Assembly: GCF_019097595.1 (NCBI RefSeq)
Contig: NC_080710.1
Location: 3,345,780 to 3,409,779, forward strand
Origin: Hemibagrus wyckioides
Lineage: Eukaryota > Chordata > Actinopteri > Siluriformes > Bagridae
Reading direction: 5' to 3'
DNA: 64,000 nucleotides
In this document: piece after piece, positions 1-16,559 of the stretch
Numbering within the stretch: the stretch's first letter is position 1
Layout: each line of letters opens with the position of its first letter
Translations under genes and position numbers: made by a program
Notes under the pieces: model-generated
Seen by the model: only the letters and a program-made list of their open reading frames with translations
What the model was told of the DNA's origin: nothing
Database searches by the model: none

Positions 1-573
1 TCCCTAGAATAGGAGAGACAGAGGGAGCAGGATGGATGGAAGGAAGGAAGGAAGGAAGGTGTAATGTTAGTATATCATATAAAAGAGGCGATACAGGTGT
101 TCTCCGGTTCTGAGCCTTTATTAACAATCATGTAACAACCGTTCAACATGCACACTCTCTGGTCATTTCTGCTAGGCTCACCTTCTGACCCCCAAATTCC
201 CCATACTAGCTGCGTATGTCACAACAAGTATGAGCTACTCACTATATTACTGTATGTAACCTAAACATCTATCATTACGAAAGGAAGAAGGAAAGCAAGA
301 AGGAATGATGGGATAGGAAGAAGGAAAGGTAGAAAGTAAGTAAGAAAGAAAGAAAGAAAGAAAGAATAAGAAAAAGAACAGACCAGGGGGGTCAGAGATA
401 AAGAAAGAAAATCAGGAAAAATAAAAAAACGGAGAGAGAAAGTGATGCTTGTAGTTTCCACAATTGACAGTTTAGAACAGCTCCCTCTGGTGGCTAGAAA
501 AGGAAACTTAACCCAAATACTAGAACATTTACCTACATATTTGCTTCTCTCTCTCTCTCTCTCTCTCTCTCAG
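1..573. other. intronic flank of cers2 with simple repeats
   Basis: This stretch lies upstream of the first recognisable cers2 exon and is presumably intron. It holds a short GGAA run near 38-58, an AAAG run near 345-365 and a CT polypyrimidine tract at about 546-572 that doubles as the polypyrimidine tract of the acceptor at 572-573. No coding similarity was seen on either strand. Confidence 0.6.
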
Positions 574-1224
574 TCAGCAAAGATGTTTAACTATGCAGGA
601 TGGAGGAATACGTGTAACTACATCTTCATTGTGTTTGCTCTGTTCTTCATCGTCACCCGACTCATCATCTTCCCATTCCGGTACTACCCCCCACCCCACA
701 CACAAACACACACAGAGATATATTAAGATAAACCCTTGTGTAACCTCTGTGTGTGTGTGTCAGGATCTTGTACTGTACGTGGGTGTATCCTCTCACCATC
801 TACCCTCCGTTCTTCGGATATTACTTTTTTAACGGGCTTCTGCTAGTGCTGCAGTCTTTACACGTATTCTGGGCCGCACTCATCATCCGCATGGCGCTGC
901 GCTTCCTGCCCCGCAACGTACGTATACACACACACACACACACACACATACTTGTACACATACACCTGTCATGACTACCACTTATTATCAAGCTTTAATT
1001 GAAATAACATTATATAAAGCTTCTATAGTAGTTTAATTGAACAACTGACTAAATCTCGTGTCCTTCAGGAGATCGTGGAAGACGAGAGGAGCGACAGAGA
1101 CGAGACGGACGACTCAGAGGAGGAGGACGAGGAGAGGAATGGCAAGATAAAGAAGCATGGAACGATAAGGAACGGCTACACAACACACAACAACAACCAC
1201 CGCAACCATCACAAAACACACTGA
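574..1224 (+). CDS. cers2: ceramide synthase 2-like, C-terminal exons (5' end outside window)
   Basis: These are the last three coding exons of a ceramide synthase, which N-acylates sphingoid bases in the ER membrane. Exons: 574-680, 764-917, 1069-1224. All junctions are GT-AG and the phases agree. The first exon begins SAKMFNYAGWRNTCNYIF, the conserved end of the TLC (Lag1) domain; two hydrophobic segments follow (IFIVFALFFIV and FNGLLLVLQSLHVFWAALII), then an acidic cytosolic tail containing EDERSDRDETDDSEEED and a basic, Asn/His-rich end. This acidic tail with its DERSD motif and the NNNHR ending resembles vertebrate CERS2 more than other paralogues as I know them. The catalytic Lag1 His pair and the homeobox-like domain must lie to the left of the window. 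The paralogue assignment is inference; ceramide synthase itself is secure. Confidence 0.85.
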
Positions 1225-1924
1225 TAAAGAAACTGACACACACACACACACACATTACCATGTGAGTATGCTACTCTGTTACAGACACTGCTAACCGCTA
1301 GCTCACCTCCAGGCCCAGAGAAGAGCCTCTGGGATTTGCCGATCATGTCATGAGGTCACATGACCATCATTTTGGTGCTTCCTTTTGTTTTTTCTTTGTT
1401 TTTTTTTTGTTGTTTCTGTAACAACACCAAATTTAGGTCTAGGTGTAAAATATGGGTTTTATTTGACAAGCCATTAGCTAAGTAGCTAATTCATTTGCTA
1501 GATCTGGACTAATGGAGTTGATTAAAAGAAAACATTCACGCTTAATAAATCCAAGTCGATGACAAGACACTAATTTTCAGGGAACGTGTGACTCTTCAGT
1601 AGTCCCCTAGCTAGGGATCTGAGGCTCTAATATGGATTTGGTGCATTACTGTATGCATAATGATACCAAAGTGCCAGAAAGAGAGATATCTGAGGAGAGA
1701 GAGAGAGAGAGAGAGAGAGAGGGTGGGGGGTGGGATAGACTGCAGTACGGTCTTTAGTTTACTGACTCGTGCCTTATATGTCCTTCCTGTCCTCGTCTGT
1801 CCGTCATTGCTCTGTTTCTGTTTAATTTTAACACCAAATCTGTCTCGCTGTCGCACAGCAGTCACGTTAAAATCAAAATCTTCATGTGAATCTACACAGC
1901 TGCTTGTGTATGTGTGTAAATAAT

Positions 1925-2051
<127 letters not shown>

Positions 2052-2553
2052 CAGAACACCAAGTGTAGTGAAGCAGTACATCTGGGACACGTCCTTTAAG
2101 CAGCGTTTTCTGTCGAACACACACACACACACCGGCCTCATCCCAAACCACATATCACCACCCTGCTGAACTGTAATGAAGGTAGCTAACATGGAAAAGA
2201 ACAAAACTGAATAATGAAAACTGGCCTTGTTCCAAATCACATACTTTTAGTATAATATGAAGGAAAATGTTGGCTGTGTTCCAATTTGCAAATTAGTTAA
2301 TAATACATCAGAACAAGAGTGATAAATGCTAAAAGATTGGTTGTGTCCCAAAAAGCACACAAGGCTGCATCCCAAATTGCATACGACCAAAGATAGTAGT
2401 GTGCTTAATAATTTTTCATTGACTTCCACCTCTCTCTCTCTATTTTGAATTACTGCTGCGTCCTCACTGCCAAAACTTAACTACAGTGTTATTATTTTTT
2501 TATTGTTCAGTTTTTTGAGCTGAAATGTTTTTTTTTTTTGATTATGATGAATG

Positions 2554-2585
<32 letters not shown>

Positions 2586-2587
2586 AT

Positions 2588-2593
2588 AATAAA
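2588..2593 (+). promoter_or_regulatory. candidate cers2 polyadenylation signal
   Basis: AATAAA about 1.36 kb downstream of the cers2 stop, after a (GAT)n run. An earlier AATAAA at 1544-1549 is an equally possible site. The choice cannot be made from sequence alone. Confidence 0.4.
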
Positions 2594-3011
2594 CCAGTGA
2601 GAATCACAGCTGATGTGACATTCTTTGCATAGTTATTAAAGCATGTCGTAATCCGCTGCATTCATTCTTGTTGAGTGAGGTCAGAGGAGAAGAACATCCA
2701 GACAGGTTCAAGTTGAAACAGGAAGGATGCGGCCAACGTTCTTTACGGCCATACGGAGCAGAAAGCATCTCTATACCTCGAGGCAGATGTGCTGCAACAG
2801 TAGAGGACCTCGTCAGGATCCAGTCCTGTCAGCGACAATTAGGTACAGGATCACTCAAACTGCACTGCTGAAATTTCTAGATCAGGAGAACAGCTGGATG
2901 TTTGTAGTCAGAGCTCCTTCCTCCATCAACTCATTACCAATCTCACCCTGATCCCCTGTCCCAGGACCAAACACTCTATCCATCCTAAGACTACAGAGCA
3001 CTGATGAAATA

Positions 3012-3634
3012 CACTATTTTGCCAAAGGTTTTGGGACACCCCTCCAAATCATTGAACTCAGGGGTTGGGCTTGGCCCCTTAGTCAAAACTGCGAGCCAGG
3101 TCAAAACTGGGACGTCTGCCTTTACCTGCACATGAATGTAATATGGAATTGTCCCGCCCTTTACAGCTATAACAGCTTCAACTCTTCTGGGAAGGCTTTC
3201 CACAAGGTTTAGGAGTGTGTTTATGGGAATTTTTGACCGTTCCTCTAGAAGCACATTTGTGAGGTCAGGCACTGATTTTGGACAAGAAGGCCTGGTTCAC
3301 AGTCTCCGCTTTAATTCATCCCAAAGGTGTTCTGTGGGGTTGTCGATTGTGTTAGTGTGTGACAGGCCAGTCAAGTTCCTCCACACCAAACTCACTCATC
3401 CATGTCTTTATGGACCTTGCTTTGGTCACTGGTGTGCAGTCATGTTGGAACAGGAAGGGGTCATCCCCAAACTGTTCCCACAAAGAGCATGAAATTGTCC
3501 AAAATGTCTTGGTATGAAGCTGAAGCATTAAGAGTTCCTTTCACTGAAACTAAGCTGCCGAGCCCAACCCCTGAAAAACAACACCTGAACTCAATGATTT
3601 GGAGGGGTGTCCCAAAACTTTTGGCAATACAGAG
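3012..3634 (-). mobile_element. rearranged Tc1-like element, copy B1
   Basis: The element is bounded by TA dinucleotides (3010-3011 and 3635-3636) and imperfect terminal inverted repeats beginning CACTATTTTGCC on the left. The interior carries, on the minus strand, fragments of the C-terminal half of a Tc1-type transposase, including the [18 protein letters not shown] region and the [18 protein letters not shown] region. The N-terminal DNA-binding half is missing. The left end carries an inverted junction around GAGCCAGGTCAAAACTGGGA that copy B2 also has. It cannot make a functional transposase. Confidence 0.85.
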
Positions 3635-5471
3635 TATCAGTGTACCTGGATGCTCGTAATTACAGATAATGGAGGAGAGAAACTCCATGAACCCCCATCC
3701 CCAATTCATGGCATTTTGTTTTAGTTTTCTTTGTCATTCTGGTCAATCCATACTGAGTAAATGTTTCTGCATGATTATTTGCTTTATGTCCGTTTACTTA
3801 TTTGACAGTTATAAACAGCCTAAGAAGGAAGAGCTCTCATAACCTAGCAAAGTGGGTTCTACTAGAAAAGGTTCATCAGATGGTCTGGAAATGGGGGAGT
3901 AACCTCATCAAACAAGGTACAGAGCATGCTGAAACTGATACACTACTACTGTAGATCAGTACAATCAAATACAGAGGTGTTTTTTCATGAAATGTATTTA
4001 ATCAGTGTGAAAAATCTTACATCATAAATCACACGTACAGCAGAGTGCTAAATGGAGAACAACCAAAAATAATAATAATAATAATTCCAAGCTTATTGTG
4101 TGCTACAGGGTTAAAAACACCTGGAATGAGTTCATTTCCTGGCAAATTTTAGAAGTTTTGGTCATTCTGTTGATCCACCGTTCATCCACAACTGGACCTT
4201 TCAAATTCTGGAGGGAAAAAAAACCAGGCAAAACTTCTGAAATAAACCAGTAAATGTTCACACTGTAATCCTAACCCTCTTTTGCTGTATCCTTAAAAGA
4301 AAAAAAATCTACTAAAACATTCATAAACCAATAAATACGTGCATTCTAGTTGACTTTACAAGCCATAATAAAGACTAATGTTGCAGTAAGAGATTTAGGT
4401 TTCTGTTGTTCTGGAGCTGAACTCTGTTCTGTACCTTTCTGTGTTGATGTTGAGGGCAGCATGATGGGAAAACCCGGCCTGGACTGATCGGATCATGAAC
4501 CAAACTGATGATGACGTGTGTCCGGTTTACATCATCATGACTGACTGCTGGTGAGGCTTGACACGTCCTTAGACAGACGTGGATAGGTTTTAACTGATGT
4601 ATTTGTTATGATGGGTTATCTCACACACACACAGCTATATATACACAGTGTGAACGCTCGTACTCGGCTCCCATACCATCGTTTCATCCTCAGTGCAGCC
4701 GTCACACTGAGACACGTGTGTATGAGGTGCAGCATTACTGTTAACACAATGTAAATACATCCCGGCTGTTATATTCAACCTCTCTGTCTCACGCCCGTGT
4801 ATCATCCTCTGCACTTTAATACAGGCTCAGATACAGATAAAACACCTGCGTTAAAAATAGTATACGTGAACCTGGAGCTTCATGTTCTGGGAACCTGAAC
4901 CCGAGCACATGAAATGCAGCTACTATCTTGAAAAGAGAAATGAGGTGCCAAGAACATTCTAGTAGACTCAAATAGCCCAGTTTTTGTTTCACAGATATAG
5001 GCCAAGCAACAGTGAGGAAAGATACCGCACACGCCATGTCCTTTCCCCTTCGGTGAATTTGCTTTTTCAGCAAAAAACAAAAATGTTTAAAAACCTGAAA
5101 CTGCTACAGCGAAATAGTATCAGCTGGCACCTCTGTAGATAATGGGAGACAGAACGAACTCTCTAAATCCTTCCACAATACAGTCGGTAAAAGTTAAAAC
5201 TTTAGTAAACACTGAGAATCGACTAACACTCTGCGCACACTTAGCTTCTGTTCAGTAAGTGCAAATAAAATGAAATAGGAATAAGAATAATAACCGTTTG
5301 AACATCTGAGCTTAAAAAAACAAAACAGATTGTTGCCTTTGGCCATGATCGACGGAGTGGAACTAATACGGATATGCGTGATCGGTAATGTTGTGTCTAA
5401 ACAGGTGTGAGGAAAGATGAGGGGGTGTGTGAGGTACGACCACGCTGGTCCGGGTTTGAGAGTTTTGGGTA
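3635..5471. other. cers2-cdk5 convergent intergenic region
   Basis: This is the region between the ends of two convergent genes and probably holds the cdk5 3' UTR on the minus strand. It is AT-rich with no long coding similarity, a short AAT run at 4069-4083 and a CA run at 4621-4633. Nothing else was recognised. Confidence 0.5.
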
Positions 5472-10048
<4,577 letters not shown>

Positions 10049-11136
10049 GTTTCAGCCAGTTCAAAACTAGCTAGCCGCTTTTTAATTCCTATTGAAATAA
10101 GCCACAGTACCGCTTGGTTAACGGACCAACGTTAATATGATCACTGGGCTTCCCAGTTGATGCCGTCAACAAGCGAAGGGGCGTATGGAGAAGACAGCTG
10201 CTCCAAGATGGCGGCGGTGTGAGGACTCTATTTTCCAAAATAAAAGTAATGATGACTTGCAACTGTACGAAATTAATGGTACATACAGTTACCATCACAT
10301 TTAAATTATTAGATTATTAATATTATTTATCCTTGTGTGTTTTAATGTTCAGTTTTGTTTTCTCGAATGTATCACGGAATCTGGAATTTGACCTCTACGC
10401 AGCCGTCTTTAAATATACCTTTATTTTGATACGTATGGTTTGAGATTTTAACTTCCGCGTTTTCTTCATGGACCAATCCCAAATGTCGTCTTTCTCCCTA
10501 CTTACGTGACCTTCGTGCGATAGCGTTTACATACCCTACCTAGTGCACTATTGTTCCAAAACCGGTTATTTTGGTATCCTCATGTATGTGTGTCCCTCAT
10601 GTGGATAAGAAATAAACGTGCTTTTTGCAGTTTTGCTTTATTTACACGTGAAATCTCACCTTTAGTGGAATTTAAGGTAAGAATGTTCATATATTTTGTA
10701 TGAAAGGGACGTTAATTGTAATACGAGTGCTGTTTTTGTCTTAAAATAATCCCGAAGCAGCAGTGTCCCTTTACTGAGCTTTTATTTTTCTTGCCAAAAC
10801 TTTATTCTTTTATTTGCTAAACAACATCTATGGACCAAGACATGTGTGTTTCTTGTGCATTAAATGTGTTTAAAAAGAGCGCACGTGAGTTAAAGGTGCC
10901 ATAAGCGTTTAGAATGGAGAAAACGAGGTTCTGTCCTAATCCACGTGACACACTTGTTAGGTGCACTTCTTCAGGATGGAAGGAAACCAGGAAGACACCT
11001 ACACAGTAACATTATGTTTCTAGGGTCACTTTTAATTTAAAGCACATCTCCATCCCCAGAACCAGGAAGAACTTCATCTGGTGTCATCTGCTGCATCTTT
11101 TCATTATTGACCTACTCTGTCTTTTTTTCTGGACAG
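10049..11136. promoter_or_regulatory. divergent cdk5/pus3 promoter region
   Basis: Head-to-head intergenic region. A YY1-like site CAAGATGGCGGC lies at 10204-10215, a short distance 5' of cdk5. A likely non-coding first exon of pus3 ends near 10676 (TTTAAG then GTAAGA), and the acceptor for pus3 exon 2 is at 11135-11136. No TATA box is evident. A shared promoter is inference from geometry. Confidence 0.5.
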
Positions 11137-11150
11137 ACGTCTTCAGCATC

Positions 11151-13203
11151 ATGAGTGCATCCAAGGAAGCCTTGCAGGCCCGTGTGAAGGCTTTGGAGGA
11201 GGAAGTGGAGCGACTGAAGTACCAGCTAAGAGGAAAGAGCGACCAGGGGACGATGCCGCCGTTAAAGGCTCAGGAGAACAGCGGGAACAGTAAGAGAGGG
11301 AAGAAGGCGTTCGACTTTGCCGCACACCCGCGCCGCCACGTGGCGCTGCGTCTAGCCTACCTGGGCTGGCAGTACCAGGGATTTGCTGTGCAGGAGAACA
11401 CTGACAACACGGTGGAGGCGCGGGTGTTTGAGGCTCTGCTGAAAACAAAGCTGGTCCAGGACAGGCAGAGCTCCAATTACCACCGCTGCGGCCGCACGGA
11501 TAAAGGAGTCAGCGCTTTCTCACAGGTACAACACCACCACCACGTTCCAGTCTTCTTGATTATTCCAGCTGGAGGATATGCCTGCATTTGGTTACTCCAG
11601 TTACTCCAGTTTTTGATTTCGGTCACATGACGTTCTTCCAGCAGTTAGGGTGGAGAAACCGTAATGTTCTTCTGTTGGGAGGAAGTAAAGAGCATGAGAA
11701 TAAATAGAGATGTGATTAAAATAATAATGATGCTGTATTGCAGGTCATATCTATTGACCTGCGCTCGAGTCAGTTCAGCGGTCTGGGTGTGACCGTTCCT
11801 GATGGCATCGAACCTAAAGCCGGGGGTGGAGCTGAGACGAAAGCAGAGTTGCCTTATGTGAAGATGCTGAACCGAGTCCTTCCTCCTGATATCCGGGCTC
11901 TCGGCTGGTCTCCGGTGCCCATCGGCTTCAGCGCTCGCTTCGACTGCCAGTCCAGAACATACCGGTACTACTTTCCCTGTGGAGACCTGGACGTCCAGCT
12001 CATGGCTGAAGCAGCTAAACGGTACAGGAAACAATGTGGTTGTGATGTTTTGTGGTGTTGTGTGTCTTCTCATACAGTTAATATATCGTGTGCAGATATG
12101 AAGGCACACATGACTTCAGGAACCTGTGTAAGATGGACGTTGGTAACGGAGTTCTGCAGTTCCAGAGGACCATCACGTCCGCTAGCGTTCAGCCGTGCCA
12201 ACCCGGTCACCCCTCCCCCTCCGACCCTCAGCGCCTTTACGTGTTCGAGGTGAAAGGTCTCGCCTTCCTGTACCACCAGGTCAGCACACGCTTTAGACGT
12301 TGTTTTTATATTCTTTCTCTTCTAGCTCATTGATTTTGGCTGTTAACGTTCTTTCTTGTGCAGGTTCGTTGCATGATGGCGGTGCTGCTTCTGATTGGCC
12401 AGAAACTGGAAGCTCCTGACGTCATCAACCAGCTCCTGGATGTTAAGAACAATCCCAGGAAGCCTCAGTACAGGTGACACAATTGATGGTTTTTGTGCGT
12501 AGTGTATTCTGTCATTTGAATAGAAGATGAAATGTGTCATGAAGGTAATTAGAAGGTAACACGGAGAAAACGTGCGTTGTGTTTTGTCGAATATTCGTCC
12601 TAATGACGAGATTGTTGTGGATATTTTTTCAGCATGGCAGTGGATTACCCTCTGGTGTTGTACGAGTGCCATTTCGATGGCCTGAGGTGGATTAGCGAGC
12701 CTGAAGAGGAGAGCCACGTGCTCAGCTCTCTTCTCCAACACTGGACTCAGACTGCAGTCAGAGCTCAGGTGCTGAACGGCATGATCCACGGCCTCCAGAG
12801 CCCCGACACAGGTGTGTGATCAGACACGGTGTGTAAGAAATACACCTTGTTCATTATTTTCCACCTTCTGACCAATCGGGTGAGTTTAATCTAAAGCACC
12901 TAAATAAAGTTTCATGTTCGACCCTCAGATAAAGCGCCGGTTATACCGTGCTGCCTCATGGAAGGATCCCGACAGCGCAACTATCGCCCCCTGCTGGAGC
13001 GGCCGCGCTGCGAGAGCCTGGAGTCGCGCATCCAGCACTTTGTGAAGAGAGGAAGACTCGAGCGGGAGGAAGGAGAGGGCGGGGAGGAGGGCAGCACCGT
13101 CTTCAGGGGCAAGAGGTCAAAACATTCGCATCAAGCCAGCTCCAAGAATCAAGAAGACGCCGACCTGCTGAGCCAAACAGACATAACTTTACAGCCCTCA
13201 TAA
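11151..13203 (+). CDS. pus3: tRNA pseudouridine(38/39) synthase PUS3
   Basis: TruA-family enzyme that isomerises U38/U39 in the tRNA anticodon stem. Exons: 11151-11525, 11744-12021, 12096-12279, 12364-12473, 12633-12811, 12929-13203; 1401 nt, 466 aa, close to the vertebrate PUS3 length. The N-terminus is a short coiled-coil ([20 protein letters not shown]), typical of PUS3 and absent from PUS1. The catalytic motif [13 protein letters not shown] with its Asp is intact in exon 1, followed by [32 protein letters not shown] and [16 protein letters not shown] in the TruA core. The C-terminal tail is charged and low complexity. The start was chosen because the exon opens only 14 nt upstream of this ATG and the coiled-coil follows at once. 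A polyadenylation signal is at 13476. Confidence 0.96.
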
Positions 13204-13475
13204 TTGTTTGTTTATCCGCTTCTTCTACAGACTGAAAATTAGACGATCCATCCATCAATCTCTGGGGTTTGTCGAGTTCTTTATCAGAAAGGGGGCGGAG
13301 CTTACATTCAATCCCACTTGATTGCATCAAAACGAGGGTTTTTTATTCCCTCAGTAACTATTTGAATTCAGGGCCATTTAGCTAGTTAAGGCATGACCGT
13401 GCTAACTAGCAGGTTGGTTTAGCTAACGTTTCCGATCCTGCAGGATCTGTTAAGAAGCCAGATACCTAAAAAAGA

Positions 13476-13481
13476 AATAAA
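13476..13481 (+). promoter_or_regulatory. candidate pus3 polyadenylation signal
   Basis: AATAAA about 270 bp downstream of the pus3 stop, in an A-rich stretch. It is the first such signal after the gene. Confidence 0.5.
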
Positions 13482-13847
13482 AAAAGTTAGGGGAACTTGT
13501 AGTGCATAATTACAAACGGCTCTGGAGGAGCAGGACACGAGTGATGTTAACATATTACTCCATTTTTTATTGTGTTTTTTTATTTTAAATATTTTATTTG
13601 TGAATTTCTTAATCGAATCATTTTCAGTTGTGTACATTTTCATTTGGATTAAAAACTAACGAGTCCATGATGAAGTACGCCTCATTTATTCAAACAGGAC
13701 ACTGATTTTATGGAAAATTAATAATAATAATAATAATTAAAAACTAAACTCCATTATTTATTTGTTTATGTATTTTTTAACTCTGTATTAAGCTTTATTC
13801 AGTAAAACGACTTATTTTGTTCTTTTGCTTAAACAGTCGCGCTAACA

Positions 13848-13972
13848 GCCGCCATGTTGGATATTTTCACTTCAGCCAAACGAGGGCTCACGTGCGCGTT
13901 TTGTAGGGAAGCGCGAGCCGTGTTTGTTTCCCCACTAACAAAGCCCCACGTGACCAAGTCACATATCACGTG
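13848..13972. promoter_or_regulatory. progranulin promoter with YY1-like site and three CACGTG boxes
   Basis: GCCGCCATGTTGG at 13848-13860 is one mismatch from a YY1 site. CACGTG palindromes lie at 13889-13894, 13947-13952 and 13967-13972, within 85 bp. The contexts CCCACGTGACC and ATCACGTGAAC approach the CLEAR consensus GTCACGTGAC bound by TFEB/TFE3. They lie just upstream of a probable non-coding exon ending at 14053. Regulation by TFEB is inference, consistent with the lysosomal role of progranulin. Confidence 0.55.
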
Positions 13973-13989
13973 AACTCTTTAAGCTCATT

Positions 13990-14053
13990 TCCCTAGCCGA
14001 TTATTTACCACAGCGGCGCTTTTTCCAGACTCTTAAAACCACGGCGCGTGCAG
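13990..14053 (+). other. probable non-coding exon 1 of the progranulin gene
   Basis: A GC-rich segment ending GCGTGCAG followed by a strong donor GTAAGCT at 14054. The exon start is unknown; 13990 is approximate. There is no ORF. Assignment to the progranulin gene rests on position and strand only. Confidence 0.4.
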
Positions 14054-14751
14054 GTAAGCTAGTCTTCCACGCCATTTTATGCAGCAAATCTGTTATACGC
14101 GTTTATTTATTTATTTATTTATTTATTTTAAGAACCAGTTCAGTTAGCTGATTTATATATTTATATATATATATAAGCCAACACTGTATGTATATGTATC
14201 CGGACGAATCCCAAATGGTTCATTCGTCCCTATGTAGGATCACTAAGTAGTGTATGAAGCCAGCCTTTGTGGAAACTGCGAAGTTCACTCGATGATTTTT
14301 TACGGCGCAGTTTGGGACCGAGCCACTAGCTAGCTAGTTTCATGAATTTGGTGTCTTTATGGCTTTATTTGAGATCCCACACAGTTTTTAATCAGTAGTA
14401 ATGATATAATTCACTTCAGTATGTTAGTAATGACAAAATGTTCATTTTAAGCTAATATTAAGACTTTTTACAGCATTGCCGTGTCACTGTATGTGACTAC
14501 TCCATGGCGCAATAGTTCTTTTTTTTATCCCTTATTTGTACAAATATTCTGCTAGATATGTATTATGTAGTGAAGAAAAGTTGCATTAAATCGCTGAGAA
14601 AACGTGTGTAGAAAAATTATTATTCAGTCCATAAGGCTTGTTTTTGTGTTGTTTGGATCCGCCTTCTGTCGGTGGGCTGTGTCGCAATTCACCTACTTCT
14701 ACTGCGCACTAAAAGTGTGCACTTTTCTTATGGAGAAAAGGTACATACATA

Positions 14752-15284
14752 CACCGATCAGGCATAACATTATGACCACCTGCTTATTATTGGTGTTGGG
14801 ACTGCTAAAACAGCGCTGACCCGTCCTGCCCTGTGTATTCTGACCCCTTTCTATCAGAACCAGCATTAACTTCCTCAGCAGTTTGAGCAACAGTAGCTTG
14901 TCTGTTGGATCGGATCACACGGGTCAGCCTTCGCTCCCCACGTGCATCAGTGAGCCTTGACCGCCCATGACCCTGTTGCTGCTTCACCCCTGTTCCTTCC
15001 TTGACCACTTTTGATAGATACTGACCACTGCAGACCGGGAACACCCCACAAGAGCTGCAGTTTTGGAGATGCTCTGATCCAGTGGTCTAGCCATCACAAT
15101 TTGGCCCTTTTGGTCAAACTCGCTCAAATCCTTACGCTTGTCCATTTTTCCTGCTTCTAACGCATCAAAATGTTCACTTGCTGCCTAACATATCCCACCC
15201 ACTAACAGGTGCCATGATGAGGAGATCATCAGTCTTATTCACTTCACCTGGCACTGCTCACAGTGTTATGCCTGATCTATGTGT
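14752..15284 (-). mobile_element. Tc1-like internal-deletion derivative, copy A2
   Basis: Begins CACCGATCAGGCATAACATT after a TA and ends in the inverted copy near 15284. It has the same internal deletion as A1 and A3: the segment reading CAGAATACACAGGGCAGG on its minus strand joins the N-terminal transposase region to the element 3' end. Not coding-competent. Lies in the presumed 5' intron of the progranulin gene. Confidence 0.85.
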
Positions 15285-15414
15285 GTGTTTACATACAAAT
15301 TACATAATATAACTAAAGAAAACGGTCACTTTCCTTCCTAGACATAGTATTAAAAAAAGAATCTTTTAATTGAATTGATAAATTTGTGTGTATTTGGTAT
15401 GTGTGTGGTTTTAG

Positions 15415-15470
15415 GTTGAAGTTGAAGGATTTCACGTGAAGGTCTCAAGAACATTTGAAGTCCGCCAAAG
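15415..15470 (+). other. probable second non-coding exon of the progranulin gene
   Basis: A 56-bp segment between a good acceptor (GGTTTTAG) and donor (CAAAG then GTGAGCG). It contains a further CACGTG (TTCACGTGAA). It has no ATG-initiated ORF that continues into the progranulin frame. Confidence 0.4.
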
Positions 15471-15503
15471 GTGAGCGTCTACATCATAGGTGTCAAACCG
15501 GAT

Positions 15504-15660
15504 CCACAAAGGGCCGTGTGGGTACAGGTTTTCATTCCAACTGAGCAGAAGCCATACCTGATTCCACCTGTTTAATCAACTGATCTTGGCTTTCAGTAGA
15601 CTCAGGCGTGGCTTCTGCTCGGTTGGAATGAAAACCTGCACCCACACGGCCCTTTGTGGA
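15504..15660. mobile_element. short palindromic repeat (foldback MITE-like)
   Basis: An inverted repeat with arms of roughly 50 bp beginning CCACAAAGGGCCGTGTGGGT and ending in its near-complement, joined by a ~50-bp loop. It is flanked by a poly(T) run on the right. No coding capacity. The sequence type recurs in fish genomes from memory, but the family name was not established. Confidence 0.6.
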
Positions 15661-15791
15661 ACTTTTTTTTTTTTTTGGCCTAAATCTGTATTGTTTCCGT
15701 ATTAATAGTAACTCAGAGAGTCATTATTTTTCTATTACAGCACATGACTGCTTTTATTTCATCTTATACCAAAGCAACAACGTTAAATATA

Positions 15792-16211
15792 CACTATATT
15801 ACCAGAGGTTTTGGGACACCCCTCCAAATCATTGAGTTCAGGGGTTGTAGTTCCAGTGAAAGGAACTCTTAATGCTTCAGCTTCATACCAAGACATTTTG
15901 GACAATTTCATGCTCTTTGTGGGAACAGTTTGGGGATGACCCCTTCCTGTTCCAACATGACTGCACACCAGTGACCAAAGCAAGGTCCATAAAGACATGG
16001 ATGAGTGAGTTTGGTGTGGAGGAACTTGACTGGCCTGCACAGAGTCCTGACCTCAACCCCATAGAACACCTTTGAGAGCATGAAATTATCTAAAATGTCT
16101 TGGTATGAAGCTGAAGCATTAAGAGTTCCTTTCACTGGAACTAAGGGGCCGAGCCCAACACCTGAATTCAATGATTTGGAGGGGTGTCCCAATACTTTTG
16201 CCAATATAGTG
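15792..16211. mobile_element. foldback Tc1-like element, copy B4
   Basis: TA-flanked on both sides (15790-15791 and 16212-16213), with terminal repeats CACTATATTACC and CCAATATAGTG. Plus-strand transposase sequence through [15 protein letters not shown] and DLNPIEHL runs directly into an inverted copy of the element's own left interior, so about 65 bp (TTCCAGTGAAAGGAACTCTT onward) occurs at both ends in opposite orientation. Not functional. Confidence 0.85.
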
Positions 16212-16321
16212 TATATTTGTTTTAAATGTTGGGTTTTTAAAGAACTGGTGGTTAAATGACCTAGAATCATACTCTGTGTATTGAACTAAAAAAAAACCTA
16301 CTCAGGTGTGATCATTATCAT

Positions 16322-16363
<42 letters not shown>

Positions 16364-16559
16364 CGTGACCTGTTCTGATAAAGGACTGGACTGTGTCCTC
16401 TTGTTTTCAAGCTCTTATTGAGATCCTACAGCCAGGGTTCAAAGACCTTTTACAGCTCTGCCTCTCTTTTGTGTCTCTCTGTATATCTGTGTTAAGCTTC
16501 ACCACAAAACAGTTTTGAAACTGATGGACGTTAAGACCAAGATTCTGTCTTTGTCACAG

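Noticed and set aside
16515..16559. Upstream in-frame ATG for progranulin
   Set aside because: The segment ends in a clear splice acceptor just before the ATG at 16560, and the signal peptide starts at the latter.
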